From: Stenotrophomonas sp. UBA2629
GTDB lineage: Bacteria > Pseudomonadota > Gammaproteobacteria > Xanthomonadales > Xanthomonadaceae
Length of the DNA stretch: 64,000 nt
NCBI GenBank assembly: GCA_002359895.1
Contig: DEOB01000010.1
Coordinates: 1,428,125-1,492,124, forward strand
Direction: 5' to 3'
Shown here: in pieces, positions 41,359 to 49,939 of the stretch
How positions within the stretch are numbered: the stretch's first letter is position 1
How the letters are laid out: every line of letters starts with the position of its first letter
Notes under the pieces: model-generated
Database searches by the model: none
What the model was told of the DNA's origin: nothing
Seen by the model: the letters and a program-made list of their open reading frames with translations, nothing else
Made by a program: the position numbers and the translations under genes

Positions 41359-41385
41359 ATATCGGCCTGAGGGAGGCAGTCTTGA
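41359..41385 (-). promoter_or_regulatory. FliA (sigma-28) promoter of motC-motD-parC-parP
   Basis: Minus-strand TCAAG (complement of 41381-41385) and GCCGATAT (complement of 41359-41366) with 15 nt between TCAA and GCCG. Its -10 box ends 9 bp before the motC ATG, predicting a start point within about 5 nt of the initiation codon. Confidence 0.8.
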
Positions 41386-41438
41386 ATGGGGGCGGTGGTA
41401 CGGGGAGGGGGACGAGGGCAGTAGACCAACTGGAGTTG

Positions 41439-41468
41439 ACCCCTCTCCCGCAAGCGGGAGAAGGGAGG
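41439..41468. repeat. CTCTCCCG/CGGGAGAG hairpin repeat copy
   Basis: CCCTCTCCCG CAAG CGGGAGAAGGG, a member of the dispersed hairpin family also at 51127-51260, 53979-54031 and 59161-59212. It lies just past the end of cheA and may act as a weak terminator. Confidence 0.65.
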
Positions 41469-41481
41469 CCGTTATTGCTTA

Positions 41482-43320
41482 TCAGCCATTGCCACCACGC
41501 AAGCCATCCACATCCAGAATCAAGGCCATGCGTCCATCACCAATCAAGGTTGCGCCGGCATAGCCGTGCAGGCCGCGCAGTGCCTTTGGCAGCGGTTTGA
41601 TGACCACTTCTTCGCGGCCACGTACCTGGTCCACCACCAGCCCAAAGCGGGTTTCACCCATCTGCAGTACCACGATGGTCAGCAGGGTGGTGGGCATCGG
41701 CGTGACACCAAGCCATTGGCGCAGGTCCAACAAGGCCAGCGTGTGGGTTTTGCGGTCAAGCACGGCGCGGCCGTCGAACCAACCCAGTGAGGTGGCCGGT
41801 GCATGCAGCACTTCCATCACGCGTGCCAAGGGCAGTGCATAGACATCCTCACCGGCCTGCACCAACAAGGTGGGCAGGATGGCCAGCGTCAGCGGCACGC
41901 GGATCAGGAAACGGCTGCCACGGCCCAGTTCCGATTGAATCTGGATCTGCCCGCTGAGTTCGCGGATGCGCGACTGCACCACGTCCATGCCGACGCCGCG
42001 GCCGGAGATGTCGGTGACCTGTTGCTTGGTCGAGAAGCCGGGCAGAAACACCAGGTGCAGACATTCCTCGCTGGTCAATCGCGCGGCCGCTTCCGGGTCG
42101 ATCAAGCCTTTTTCGCGGGCCTTGGCGCGCAGCCGCTCGGGGTCGATGCCGGCACCGTCGTCCTGTACCTCAATGCTGACGTAGTCGCCTTCCTGCTGTG
42201 CGGAAAGACGCACGCGGCCCATGCGCGGTTTGCCTTGGGCTTCGCGCAGGTCGGGCATTTCAACGCCGTGGTCGATGGCGTTGCGCACTAGGTGTACCAG
42301 CGGGTCGGCCAAGGCTTCGACCAGGTTGCGGTCCAGCTCGGTTTCCGCACCGATCAACTCCAGGTCAACTTCTTTCTGCAGTGAGCGCGCGACATCGCGG
42401 GCAACCTTGGGGAAGCGCGAAAACACCTTGCCCACCGGCTGCATGCGGGTGCGCATCACCGCCGATTGCAGGCGCGCGGTGGCGATATCCAGCGTGGACA
42501 CAGCGCGATCGAGTTCTTCGTCTTTCAGTCGTGTGCGCAGTGTTTTGAGGCGGTTGCGCGACAGCACCAGCTCGCCGATCAGGTTGACGATGGCGTCCAG
42601 GCGCTTGGTGTCAACGCGCACGGTCTGCTCGGGCTCGGCGGGTTTGGCCGCTGCCGGCTTGGGCGCGGCCGGGGCAGGGCGCGCAGCAGCCGGTTTGACG
42701 GCGGCAACCGACGCGTTCGCCGGCGCACTTGCAATCGCGCCCGGCGCAGCCGCGCCGTGCAATTGGTCGAGCAGGGCTTCAAATTCGTCTTCGCTGATCA
42801 GCTCGTCGCCGGCTTTGCCTGCGTGCACCGCAGCGGTGCCGGGAACGGTGCTGCCATGCAGCTGATCAAGCAGGGCCTCAAACTCGTCTTCGCTGATGAG
42901 GTCGCTGTTGGTGTTGACCGGCGCAGCGACCGCAACCGGTGCGTCGCTGACATCGAACTGGGCAATCAGCGCTGCGGGCGCATGTTCCGGATCGGTGCCG
43001 TTGGAAACGGCATCCAGCATGGACTGCAGCCAGTCCAATGACTGTTGGGCGGCATCGAAGTGATGTGCCTGCAATTCCGCCTTGCCGGCGCGTGCCATGC
43101 CGAGCGTTTCTTCGGCGGCGTGGCACAGCTCCACCATCGGTGTGATCGCCAGAAAGCCGGCGCCACCTTTGAGCGTGTGGAAGCCACGGAACACGGCGTT
43201 GAGCTGGTCGGCGTCCTGCGGCGCCTGTTCCAGCGCCACCAGCTGTTCGCCCAGCCGATCGAGGATCTCCTGCGCTTCGAGGATGAAATCAGCGGCGATG
43301 TCGTCGGCAAAGGCGCTCAT
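41482..43320 (-). CDS. cheA: Main flagellar chemotaxis kinase CheA
   Basis: 612 residues. P1 carries His48 (FRGFHTLKGGAGFL). The region 130-235 is a flexible Ala/Pro linker with two copies of LISEDEFEALLDQLHG (141-156, 174-189), presumably docking peptides for CheY/CheB in place of a folded P2. P3, P4 (HLVRNAIDHG; VQDDGAGIDPERL; DISGRGVGMDVV) and P5 follow, all with intact ATP-binding boxes. cheZ is 3 bp upstream. In pseudomonads cheB follows this gene, but here the next gene is motC. Confidence 0.97.
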   Translation of the reverse strand: MSAFADDIAADFILEAQEILDRLGEQLVALEQAPQDADQLNAVFRGFHTLKGGAGFLAITPMVELCHAAEETLGMARAGKAELQAHHFDAAQQSLDWLQSMLDAVSNGTDPEHAPAALIAQFDVSDAPVAVAAPVNTNSDLISEDEFEALLDQLHGSTVPGTAAVHAGKAGDELISEDEFEALLDQLHGAAAPGAIASAPANASVAAVKPAAARPAPAAPKPAAAKPAEPEQTVRVDTKRLDAIVNLIGELVLSRNRLKTLRTRLKDEELDRAVSTLDIATARLQSAVMRTRMQPVGKVFSRFPKVARDVARSLQKEVDLELIGAETELDRNLVEALADPLVHLVRNAIDHGVEMPDLREAQGKPRMGRVRLSAQQEGDYVSIEVQDDGAGIDPERLRAKAREKGLIDPEAAARLTSEECLHLVFLPGFSTKQQVTDISGRGVGMDVVQSRIRELSGQIQIQSELGRGSRFLIRVPLTLAILPTLLVQAGEDVYALPLARVMEVLHAPATSLGWFDGRAVLDRKTHTLALLDLRQWLGVTPMPTTLLTIVVLQMGETRFGLVVDQVRGREEVVIKPLPKALRGLHGYAGATLIGDGRMALILDVDGLRGGNG

Positions 43321-43323
43321 GCG

Positions 43324-43944
43324 TTACAGCCCCAGATCCGACAACAGATCGTCGGCGTCGTGCTGGGAAACGGCATGACGGTCCAGCCCTTTGAGTGCAG
43401 GCCCAGCCAGGCCGGCGTTGCGGACGTCTTCTTCCGGCGGCGGCAGGCCAAGCGCGCCGAAACCTTCGTGCACGCGGCGGACGATGCCGACCACGCGGCG
43501 GATGATCTGCCCGGTGAGGTCCTGGTAGCTCTGCGTAAGCGCCACTTCGGTGAGGTTGTGGCGGATGCGGTCGAGCAGCTCGTCCTGATCGGGGTTGAGG
43601 CCACCGGCGCGCAGGCGCTCGGTGAGCTCGCGACATTCCTCGGCCAGGTCCAGCGTGCGGTGGGTGGCCTGTTCGGTCATCTGCACCACGTGGTCCAGAC
43701 GCGCGCAGGCATCGTCCAGTTCGCCGGCTTCGGACGGCACGCTGGGCAGTTCGCCCAGGGCTTGGCCCAGCTCACGGGCCAAACGGCCCAAGCCGACCAT
43801 CATTGGCTGCGTGCGTAACGCAGCCAATGCGTCGATTTCACGGCGCCAGCTGGCTTCGTCACCGTTTTCCAGCGCGGCCAATGCATCCTGCAGGCGCTGC
43901 ACCAGGGCGGATTTGTCGCTCAATGCTTCGGCGCGCGGATCCAT
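43324..43944 (-). CDS. cheZ: Chemotaxis protein phosphatase CheZ
   Basis: 206-residue phosphatase of CheY-P. The catalytic glutamine lies in LTQSYQDLTGQIIRRVV (equivalent to E. coli Gln147 in FQDLTGQV). The extreme C terminus DADDLLSDLGL is the CheY-binding peptide. Mostly helical, as expected. ATG overlaps the cheY stop by 4 bp, so the phosphatase and its substrate are translationally coupled. Confidence 0.93.
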   Translation of the reverse strand: MDPRAEALSDKSALVQRLQDALAALENGDEASWRREIDALAALRTQPMMVGLGRLARELGQALGELPSVPSEAGELDDACARLDHVVQMTEQATHRTLDLAEECRELTERLRAGGLNPDQDELLDRIRHNLTEVALTQSYQDLTGQIIRRVVGIVRRVHEGFGALGLPPPEEDVRNAGLAGPALKGLDRHAVSQHDADDLLSDLGL

Positions 43945-44336
43945 CAGGCGCTCGCTGCCAGGCGTTCAAAAATCTTGCCGAGCTTTTCTTCCAGCGTCTG
44001 CGCGGTGAACGGCTTGATGATGTAGCCGTTCACGCCGCACTGGGCGGCTTCGATGATCTGCTCGCGCTTGGCTTCGGCGGTGACCATCAGCACCGGCAAG
44101 GTCTTGAGCTTGCCGTCGGCCCGGATGGCCTTGAGCAGCTCGATGCCGGTCATCACCGGCATGTTCCAGTCGGTGACCACGAAATCAAACGGTTGGCTCT
44201 GCAGCAGGGCCAGCGCGGCATGCCCGTCCTCGGCTTCGGCAGTGTTGGTGAAGCCCAGATCGCCGAGCAGGTTCTTGACGATGCGACGCATGGTCGAGAA
44301 GTCGTCAACGATCAGGATGCGCATGTTCTTGTTCAA
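43944..44336 (-). CDS. cheY: Flagellar motor response regulator CheY
   Basis: 130 residues from a TTG start at 44336 (NKNMRILIVDDFSTM), which has GAGGA at a good 7-nt spacing. The ATG four codons later (44324) is the alternative and gives 126 residues. Receiver residues: Asp11-Asp12, phosphoacceptor Asp56 (VVTDWNMPVMTG), the Thr in LMVTAEAKR, and Lys in IIKPF. The WNMP signature and the position after fliA mark this as the motor-binding CheY. Partner genes cheZ and cheA follow at once. Confidence 0.95.
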   Translation of the reverse strand: MNKNMRILIVDDFSTMRRIVKNLLGDLGFTNTAEAEDGHAALALLQSQPFDFVVTDWNMPVMTGIELLKAIRADGKLKTLPVLMVTAEAKREQIIEAAQCGVNGYIIKPFTAQTLEEKLGKIFERLAASA

Positions 44337-44349
44337 AGGATGTTCCTCT

Positions 44350-45096
44350 TCATGGTTCCTCAAGGCCGGCGTCAGCGGACTCGAAACTCTTCAGCCGGCC
44401 GCGCAGTCGCAGCGTGGCCTGGCCGTGGATCTGACAGACGCGTGACTCGCTTACGCCGAGCACCGCGCCGATTTCTTTCAGGTTCAATTCCTGCTCGTAG
44501 TACAGCGACAGCACCAGCTGTTCGCGCTCGGGCAGTTGTGCGATGGCCTTGCCCAACTCGGCGCCAAACTGGCTGCGTTCGAGCATCTGTTGCGGGGTAG
44601 GGCCACCGGTGGTCGGGGTGTCCAGCTCGCCGTGATCTTCAATGCGTGACTCCAGGCTCAATACCTGGCCACGCGATGCGTCTTCGATCAGACGCATGTA
44701 GTCCGGCAGCGGAATCTCCATGGCCTCGGCCACTTCGCTGGCGCTGGCAGCGCGGCCGCTGGCCTGCTCCAGGCGACGGATGGTGGCGGCCGCATCGCGG
44801 GCGCGGCGGTGTACCGAGCGCGGCACCCAATCGCCACGGCGGATCTCGTCGATCATCGAGCCACGGATGCGGATGGAAGCGTAGGTCTCGAACGAGGCAC
44901 CCTGGTCGGCGTCGTAGCTGCGCGAAGCTTCGATCAGGCCCATCATGCCGGCCTGGATCAGGTCATCGACTTCCACGCTGGCCGGCAGGCGTGCGGCAAG
45001 GTGATGGGCGATGCGGCGTACCAGATCGGCGTGGCGGGTGACGCATTCGGTGGCGGCATTGCGCTGTACTTCCCGGTACTGGGCTGCGGCGTTCAT
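44350..45096 (-). CDS. fliA: Flagellar sigma factor FliA (sigma-28)
   Basis: 248 residues. Region 2 (DLIQAGMMGLIEASRSYDADQGASFETYASIRIRGSMIDEIR) recognises the -10 element. Region 3 and a C-terminal region 4 (LNLKEIGAVLGVSESRVCQIHGQATLRLR) recognise the -35. Directs late flagellar and chemotaxis genes; three clear FliA promoters occur in this window. The start overlaps the fleN stop (ATGA). The anti-sigma factor gene flgM is not in view. Confidence 0.97.
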   Translation of the reverse strand: MNAAAQYREVQRNAATECVTRHADLVRRIAHHLAARLPASVEVDDLIQAGMMGLIEASRSYDADQGASFETYASIRIRGSMIDEIRRGDWVPRSVHRRARDAAATIRRLEQASGRAASASEVAEAMEIPLPDYMRLIEDASRGQVLSLESRIEDHGELDTPTTGGPTPQQMLERSQFGAELGKAIAQLPEREQLVLSLYYEQELNLKEIGAVLGVSESRVCQIHGQATLRLRGRLKSFESADAGLEEP

Positions 45097-45977
45097 GCGC
45101 TCACCTTCTGCTGGAGAATGCGTTCCAGGAAGAACTCAACGCCACCGCGTGGTGCGGTGGGCGCCTGCCAGCGGGCGGTGCGACGGGCGATCTCCTGGAT
45201 CGCCAATGCAGCCGGCGCGGACGGGTACAACTTCACCACCGGCTGCTGGCGCTGTACCGACAGGCGCAGCCAGTCGTCCTGCGGCACGCAGCCCAGATAA
45301 TTGAGCGACACATCAATCAGGAACTTCTCGCAGACGCGCACCAGTTTTTCGTACAGGGTGCGGCCTTCGTTGGGGTCGCGCACCATGTTGGCGACCACTT
45401 GAATGCGGTCAACGCCGCGCTCGCGCGAGAGCACTTTGATCAGGGCATAGGCGTCGGTGATGGAGGCGGGCTCGTCGCAGACCACCACCACGGTGTCCTG
45501 CGCGGCCTGGCAGAACGTCAACACGCTGTCGGTGATGCCGGCAGCGGTGTCGATGATCATCACGTCCAGGTCGCGTTCCAGTTCGGAGAACACGTTGACC
45601 AGGCCGACATGCTCGGCCGGTTGCAGCTCGGCCATGTGCCGGCGGCCCGACGCGGCGGGCACTACCAGCACGCCATTGGGGCCTTCGATGATTACTTGTT
45701 CCAGCGTGGCACGCCCGGCGACCAGGTCGGCCAGGGTGTGTTTGGGCTGCAGGCCGAGCACCACGTCAATGTTGGCCAGGCCCAGGTCGGCGTCCAGCAA
45801 CAGCGTGCGTTTGCCCATGCCGGCCAGTGCCACGGCCAGGTTGGCCGAGACATTCGTTTTACCCACGCCGCCCTTGCCGCCGGTGACGGCGATGGTGCGT
45901 ACCGGCCCGGCGGGGTCGCGCCGGGTGGCCGATAGCGGGAAGGTGTGGGTCAGCTTGGCGTACTCACGCGACTGCAT
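45093..45977 (-). CDS. fleN: Flagellar number regulator FleN (FlhG), MinD-like ATPase
   Basis: 294 residues. Deviant Walker A AVTGGKGGVGKTNVSANLAVALA (about 30-52), switch regions LLLDADLGLANIDVVLGL and DVMIIDTAAGITDSVL, C-terminal amphipathic segment (FFLERILQQKVSA). In polar flagellates it opposes FlhF and FleQ to keep flagellar number at one or few. Its start lies 14 bp inside the flhF 3' end. MinD itself is excluded by the flhF-fleN-fliA setting. Confidence 0.95.
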   Translation of the reverse strand: MQSREYAKLTHTFPLSATRRDPAGPVRTIAVTGGKGGVGKTNVSANLAVALAGMGKRTLLLDADLGLANIDVVLGLQPKHTLADLVAGRATLEQVIIEGPNGVLVVPAASGRRHMAELQPAEHVGLVNVFSELERDLDVMIIDTAAGITDSVLTFCQAAQDTVVVVCDEPASITDAYALIKVLSRERGVDRIQVVANMVRDPNEGRTLYEKLVRVCEKFLIDVSLNYLGCVPQDDWLRLSVQRQQPVVKLYPSAPAALAIQEIARRTARWQAPTAPRGGVEFFLERILQQKVSA

Positions 45978-47667
45978 TGTTCAACTCCGGATTGCAGGGC
46001 ATATCGGCCGCGCGCCGCAAATCTTCAAGGCGAAGTACAAGATTGGCTGCCGAAGCGCGATGCAGGTCTTCCGGTACGTCCTGGCCGTCGGTCACCCAGG
46101 TGATTGGCAGGCGGTGATCTACAGCCACTGAAAGCGCCGAGCCGAAGCGGCCGGTCTCGTCCAGCTTGGTCAACACCAGGCCCTGCGGGTTGGCTGCACT
46201 GAAGCGGCGCACCACTTCGTCCATGTCCTGGAAGGAGGTATTGGCCGGCAGCACCAGCAGGGTGCGGATCTGGCCGGCGGCACGCAGCCACTGCAGCTGG
46301 GCGGTGAGTGCGCGGTCGCGCTGGCCCAGGCCGGCGGTGTCGATCAGCACCAGCTTGTAGTCGGCCAAGCGTTCCAGCAGCTGGTTGAGGTTGGTGCTGC
46401 TGTTGGCCTCGTGCACGGCGATGCCGAGCTGGCGGCCAAAACCGTACAGCTGCTCACGGGCGCCGATGCGCTGGGTGTCGGTGGTGACCAGGGCAACGTC
46501 GCGGGCGGCGTGGGTGGCGGCAAAGCGTGAGGCCAGCTTGGCGATGGTGGTGGTCTTGCCGGCGCCGGTCGGGCCAACCAGCGCAATCACGCCGCCCGCT
46601 TCGATGGGGTCGGTGGGTGCGACTGGCAGCTTGCGCGAGATCAGGCCCAGCATCAGGCCACGGGCGCGCACCGGGTCGGTGTCGGCCGGCATCTGCATCA
46701 CCACGTCACGCGACAGACCGGGGTCAAAGCCGTACTCGTCCATCAGGTCCAGCGCGTTGGCACGCACCGCGCTGCCGCGCAGGCGCTCGTCGGTGAAGCG
46801 GTTCATCTCGCGCTCGATCATCTGGCGCATGCCGACCACTTCCTGGCGTAGCTGGCTGAGCTCACGCTCATTGCTGGCATTGCTGAGAGTGACCGGTGCA
46901 ACCACGGCGGCTGCGAGGGCGACGACCGGTGCGGGTGCCTCCACTACGGCGGGCGGGGTAACAATTTCTTCGGGCGTCGCTTCCGGAGCGAGGTCCGGTG
47001 CCGGCGCGTCATTCTGCGCAACCATCGGCGCGGCCAAAATGGGCGCCTGCGGCAGCTCGACGGCGGGTGTTTGGTCAGCCAGCGGCGGGTCAATCACAAA
47101 GCGCGCACGCTCGACCGGGCGCTCGATGGTCATCTCCTGCAACTGCGGCGGGATGACGCTGGCGGCTGCGTTGATGGCGGGACGGAAAACCGGCACCACC
47201 GGCGCTTCGTCGCTGCTGGCAGTCAAGGTGGCGTAACGCTGCTGCACCATCTGCAGCGGCATGTCGTCCGAAGACGGTTGCTTCAACAACGAGGCAAAGC
47301 GGCTGCCCGGCGCCAGCTCGATGCTGCTGTCGATGGAACGGCCGGTGGCGCCCACCGCCGAGCGTGCCAGCGCGGCAACGGCCGAGGTGGTGGCGGCAAC
47401 CGGCTCCGGCTCGGGTGTGCGGCGGCGGGTGACGGCGGCCATGATGGCCTCGGCGGCGCTGCGCGGCTTGGCCGGTGCCGGCGCGGCCGGGCGGCTGGCT
47501 TCCAGCGCCTGCTGCACGGCGGTTTCGTCGTAATGGGCGGCCGCCACGATTTCGACACCTTCCTCGATGCGGCGGTTGGAAAGGATGACCGCATCCGGCC
47601 CATGTTCCTTGCGCACCAGGTTCATGGCGGTGCGCATGTCGGCGGCGACGAAACGTTTGATCTTCAT
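45964..47667 (-). CDS. flhF: Flagellar biosynthesis GTPase FlhF
   Basis: SRP-type GTPase that marks the pole for flagellar assembly. From ATG 47667 it is 567 residues: a basic N terminus (MKIKRFVAADMRTAMNLVRKEHGPDAV), a 270-residue Ala/Pro/Glu linker, then the N and G domains with G1 VGPTGAGKTTTIAKLA, G3 LIDTAGLGQRD and G4 LTKLDETGRFG. An ATG at 47730 has a better ribosome site (AAGGAG) and would add 21 residues that are not family-typical. Overlaps fleN by 14 bp. A sigma-54-like box sits 400 bp upstream within flhA. Confidence 0.93.
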   Translation of the reverse strand: MKIKRFVAADMRTAMNLVRKEHGPDAVILSNRRIEEGVEIVAAAHYDETAVQQALEASRPAAPAPAKPRSAAEAIMAAVTRRRTPEPEPVAATTSAVAALARSAVGATGRSIDSSIELAPGSRFASLLKQPSSDDMPLQMVQQRYATLTASSDEAPVVPVFRPAINAAASVIPPQLQEMTIERPVERARFVIDPPLADQTPAVELPQAPILAAPMVAQNDAPAPDLAPEATPEEIVTPPAVVEAPAPVVALAAAVVAPVTLSNASNERELSQLRQEVVGMRQMIEREMNRFTDERLRGSAVRANALDLMDEYGFDPGLSRDVVMQMPADTDPVRARGLMLGLISRKLPVAPTDPIEAGGVIALVGPTGAGKTTTIAKLASRFAATHAARDVALVTTDTQRIGAREQLYGFGRQLGIAVHEANSSTNLNQLLERLADYKLVLIDTAGLGQRDRALTAQLQWLRAAGQIRTLLVLPANTSFQDMDEVVRRFSAANPQGLVLTKLDETGRFGSALSVAVDHRLPITWVTDGQDVPEDLHRASAANLVLRLEDLRRAADMPCNPELNNAVA

Positions 47668-47827
47668 GTTCTGGTACCGGGATTGGGGCTGGCCCGAAGC
47701 AGCTGCGTTGGCGATGGCGGTGTCCTGCATGGCGTTGCGTGCTCCTTCGTGCGGGTGTGTCGGGATGCGGATCGGGTGTCTGTTTTCCGTCGCCTTCACC
47801 GTTGCCGGTGACGGTTTCCGGGTGGCC

Positions 47828-49939
47828 TCAGCTGATCGTGCCGACCAGCTTCAGCCGCTTGTCTTCCGGTACCTCGCTGTAGGCCAGGACCGACAGCGAG
47901 GGAACGCTGTGGCGGACCAGGCGCGCCAGCGCGGCGCGGACCGGCGCCGGTACCAGCACCACCGCGGGCTCGTTTCGGGCCTCCTGCTTGCCGACACAAT
48001 CGGCAAGACTCTGATGGAGGCGTTCGGCGAGACCGGGTTCCAGTGCGGCACCATTGCCTTGTGTTGACTCCTGCAAGACCCGTTCCAGTTGTGGGTTGAG
48101 GGTGAACACCGGCAGCTCTGGCGACATCCCGGCGATTTCCTGCACGATGAAACGGCCCAATGCGTTGCGCACGGCGGCGGTGAGTGCGGCCGGGTCCTGG
48201 GTGACGGGAGCCGTTTCCAGCAGGGCCTCGGCGATCTTGCGCAACTGGCGCACCGGGATGCGCTCGATCAGCAGGTTCTGCAGCACACGGGACACGGTGG
48301 ACAGCGGCAAGGCCTTGGGCGACAGCTCCTCGGCCAGCTTGGGTGCGCTCTTGGCCAGGGTTGCCAGCAGCTGCTGCACCTCCTCGTGGCCCAGCAGTTC
48401 CGGCGCGTGCTCGCGGATGAGATGCGACAGATGCGTTGCGACGACGGTGGCCGGATCAACCACGGTGTAGCCCAGCGATTCGGCATGGGCGCGCTGATGG
48501 GCTTGGATCCAGGTGGCGTCCAGGCCGAAGGCGGGGTCCTTGCCGGCAATGCCTTCCAGCTTGCCCATGGCGCTGCCGGGGTCCAGCGCAAGCTCGCGGT
48601 CGGGATGGATGTCGGCGGTGGCGACCGGCACGCCGTGAATCAGCAGGCGGTAGGCGGTGGCGGGCAGTTCCAGGTTGTCGCGGATGTGCACCGGCGGAAT
48701 CAGGAAACCCAGGTCTTGGGTGAGCTTGCGACGCACGCCCTTGATGCGGGCCATCAACTCGCCGCCCTGGGTCTTGTCGACCAGTGGAATCAGGCGATAA
48801 CCCACCTCCAGGCCCAGCGGATCGACCGGGCGAAGTTCATCCCAGCTCAGCTCGGCAGTGGGCGAGGCCGGCGCGGCCAAGCCGGGGATGCCAGCCTCGG
48901 TGGCAGCACCATTGGCCGCAGCGGCCTGCGGATTGGCAGCGTCGGCGAGTTCGCGCTTCCACAATTTCCAGGCCAGAAACGCCAGGATCGCGGCAAGCGT
49001 GAGGAAGGCCAGGTTGGGCATGCCCGGCACCAGGCCGACCAGGCCGATGATGCCGGCGGCAATGGCAAGCGCGCGGTATTGGCCGAATACCTGGCCCATC
49101 ATGGCCTGGGCCATGTCCTGCGAGCGCGAGGCGCGGGTGACCAGCATCGCCACGGCGCTGGACACCAGCAGCGCCGGCAGCTGCGCCACCAGGCCGTCAC
49201 CGATGGACAGCAGGGTGTAGGTGGATGCGGCATCGCCAAACGGCATGCCATGTTGCAGCACGCCGACGGCCAGGCCGCCGATCAGGTTGATGAACAAAAT
49301 GAGGATGCCGGCAATGGCATCGCCCCGGATGAACTTGCTGGCGCCGTCCATCGCACCGTAGAAGTCTGCTTCCTCGCGCACTTCTTCGCGCCGGGCCTTG
49401 GCCTCTTCACGCGTCAGCAAACCGGCGTTGAGGTCGGCGTCGATCGCCATCTGCTTGCCGGGCATGGAGTCCAGGATGAAGCGTGCGGTCACTTCCGACA
49501 CGCGCCCGGCACCCTTGGTGATCACCACGAAGTTGATGATGGTCAGGATGGCGAACACCACGATGCCCACCGCGTAGTTGCCGCCGATGACGAACTCGCC
49601 AAAGGCCGCGATCACCTTGCCGGCGGCGTCGTGGCCGTTCTGGCCATTGAGCAGGATCACGCGGGTGGAGGCCACGTTCAGCGCCAGCCGCAGCATCGTG
49701 GTGATCAGCAGCACGATGGGGAAGATGGAGAAATCCAGCGGCCGCTTCACGTACACCACCGCCAGCAGCACCATCAGCGAGATGGCGATGTTGAGGGTGA
49801 ACAGCGCATCCAGCACCGGTGCAGCCAGCGGCACCACCACCATGGCCAGCAGGGCCAGCACGATCAGCGGTGCGCCAAGTCCTTGGCGCACCATGTCCAG
49901 CACGCGACGCGCGGTGAACCCCGAGGTCTGCGCACTCAT
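47828..49939 (-). CDS. flhA: Flagellar type III export component FlhA
   Basis: 703 residues. Seven to eight TM helices in the first 330 residues precede a large cytoplasmic domain that forms the nonameric export ring and docks chaperone-substrate complexes. Characteristic segments: LNIAISLMVLLAVVYVKRPLDFSIFP, the FHIPEP-type RFILDSMPGKQMAIDADLNAGLL, and EADFYGAMDGASKFIRGDAIAG. ATG overlaps the flhB stop by 4 bp, so flhB-flhA form one unit. Confidence 0.97.
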   Translation of the reverse strand: MSAQTSGFTARRVLDMVRQGLGAPLIVLALLAMVVVPLAAPVLDALFTLNIAISLMVLLAVVYVKRPLDFSIFPIVLLITTMLRLALNVASTRVILLNGQNGHDAAGKVIAAFGEFVIGGNYAVGIVVFAILTIINFVVITKGAGRVSEVTARFILDSMPGKQMAIDADLNAGLLTREEAKARREEVREEADFYGAMDGASKFIRGDAIAGILILFINLIGGLAVGVLQHGMPFGDAASTYTLLSIGDGLVAQLPALLVSSAVAMLVTRASRSQDMAQAMMGQVFGQYRALAIAAGIIGLVGLVPGMPNLAFLTLAAILAFLAWKLWKRELADAANPQAAAANGAATEAGIPGLAAPASPTAELSWDELRPVDPLGLEVGYRLIPLVDKTQGGELMARIKGVRRKLTQDLGFLIPPVHIRDNLELPATAYRLLIHGVPVATADIHPDRELALDPGSAMGKLEGIAGKDPAFGLDATWIQAHQRAHAESLGYTVVDPATVVATHLSHLIREHAPELLGHEEVQQLLATLAKSAPKLAEELSPKALPLSTVSRVLQNLLIERIPVRQLRKIAEALLETAPVTQDPAALTAAVRNALGRFIVQEIAGMSPELPVFTLNPQLERVLQESTQGNGAALEPGLAERLHQSLADCVGKQEARNEPAVVLVPAPVRAALARLVRHSVPSLSVLAYSEVPEDKRLKLVGTIS
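48071..48086 (-). promoter_or_regulatory. Sigma-54 (RpoN) promoter-like site inside flhA, ahead of flhF
   Basis: On the minus strand TGGAACG-GGTC-TTGCA reproduces the consensus TGGCACG-N4-TTGCA with one mismatch (C to A). It lies about 340-400 bp upstream of flhF within flhA coding sequence. RpoN-dependent flhF promoters are known in pseudomonads. An internal promoter remains inference because coding DNA can match by chance. Confidence 0.5.
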
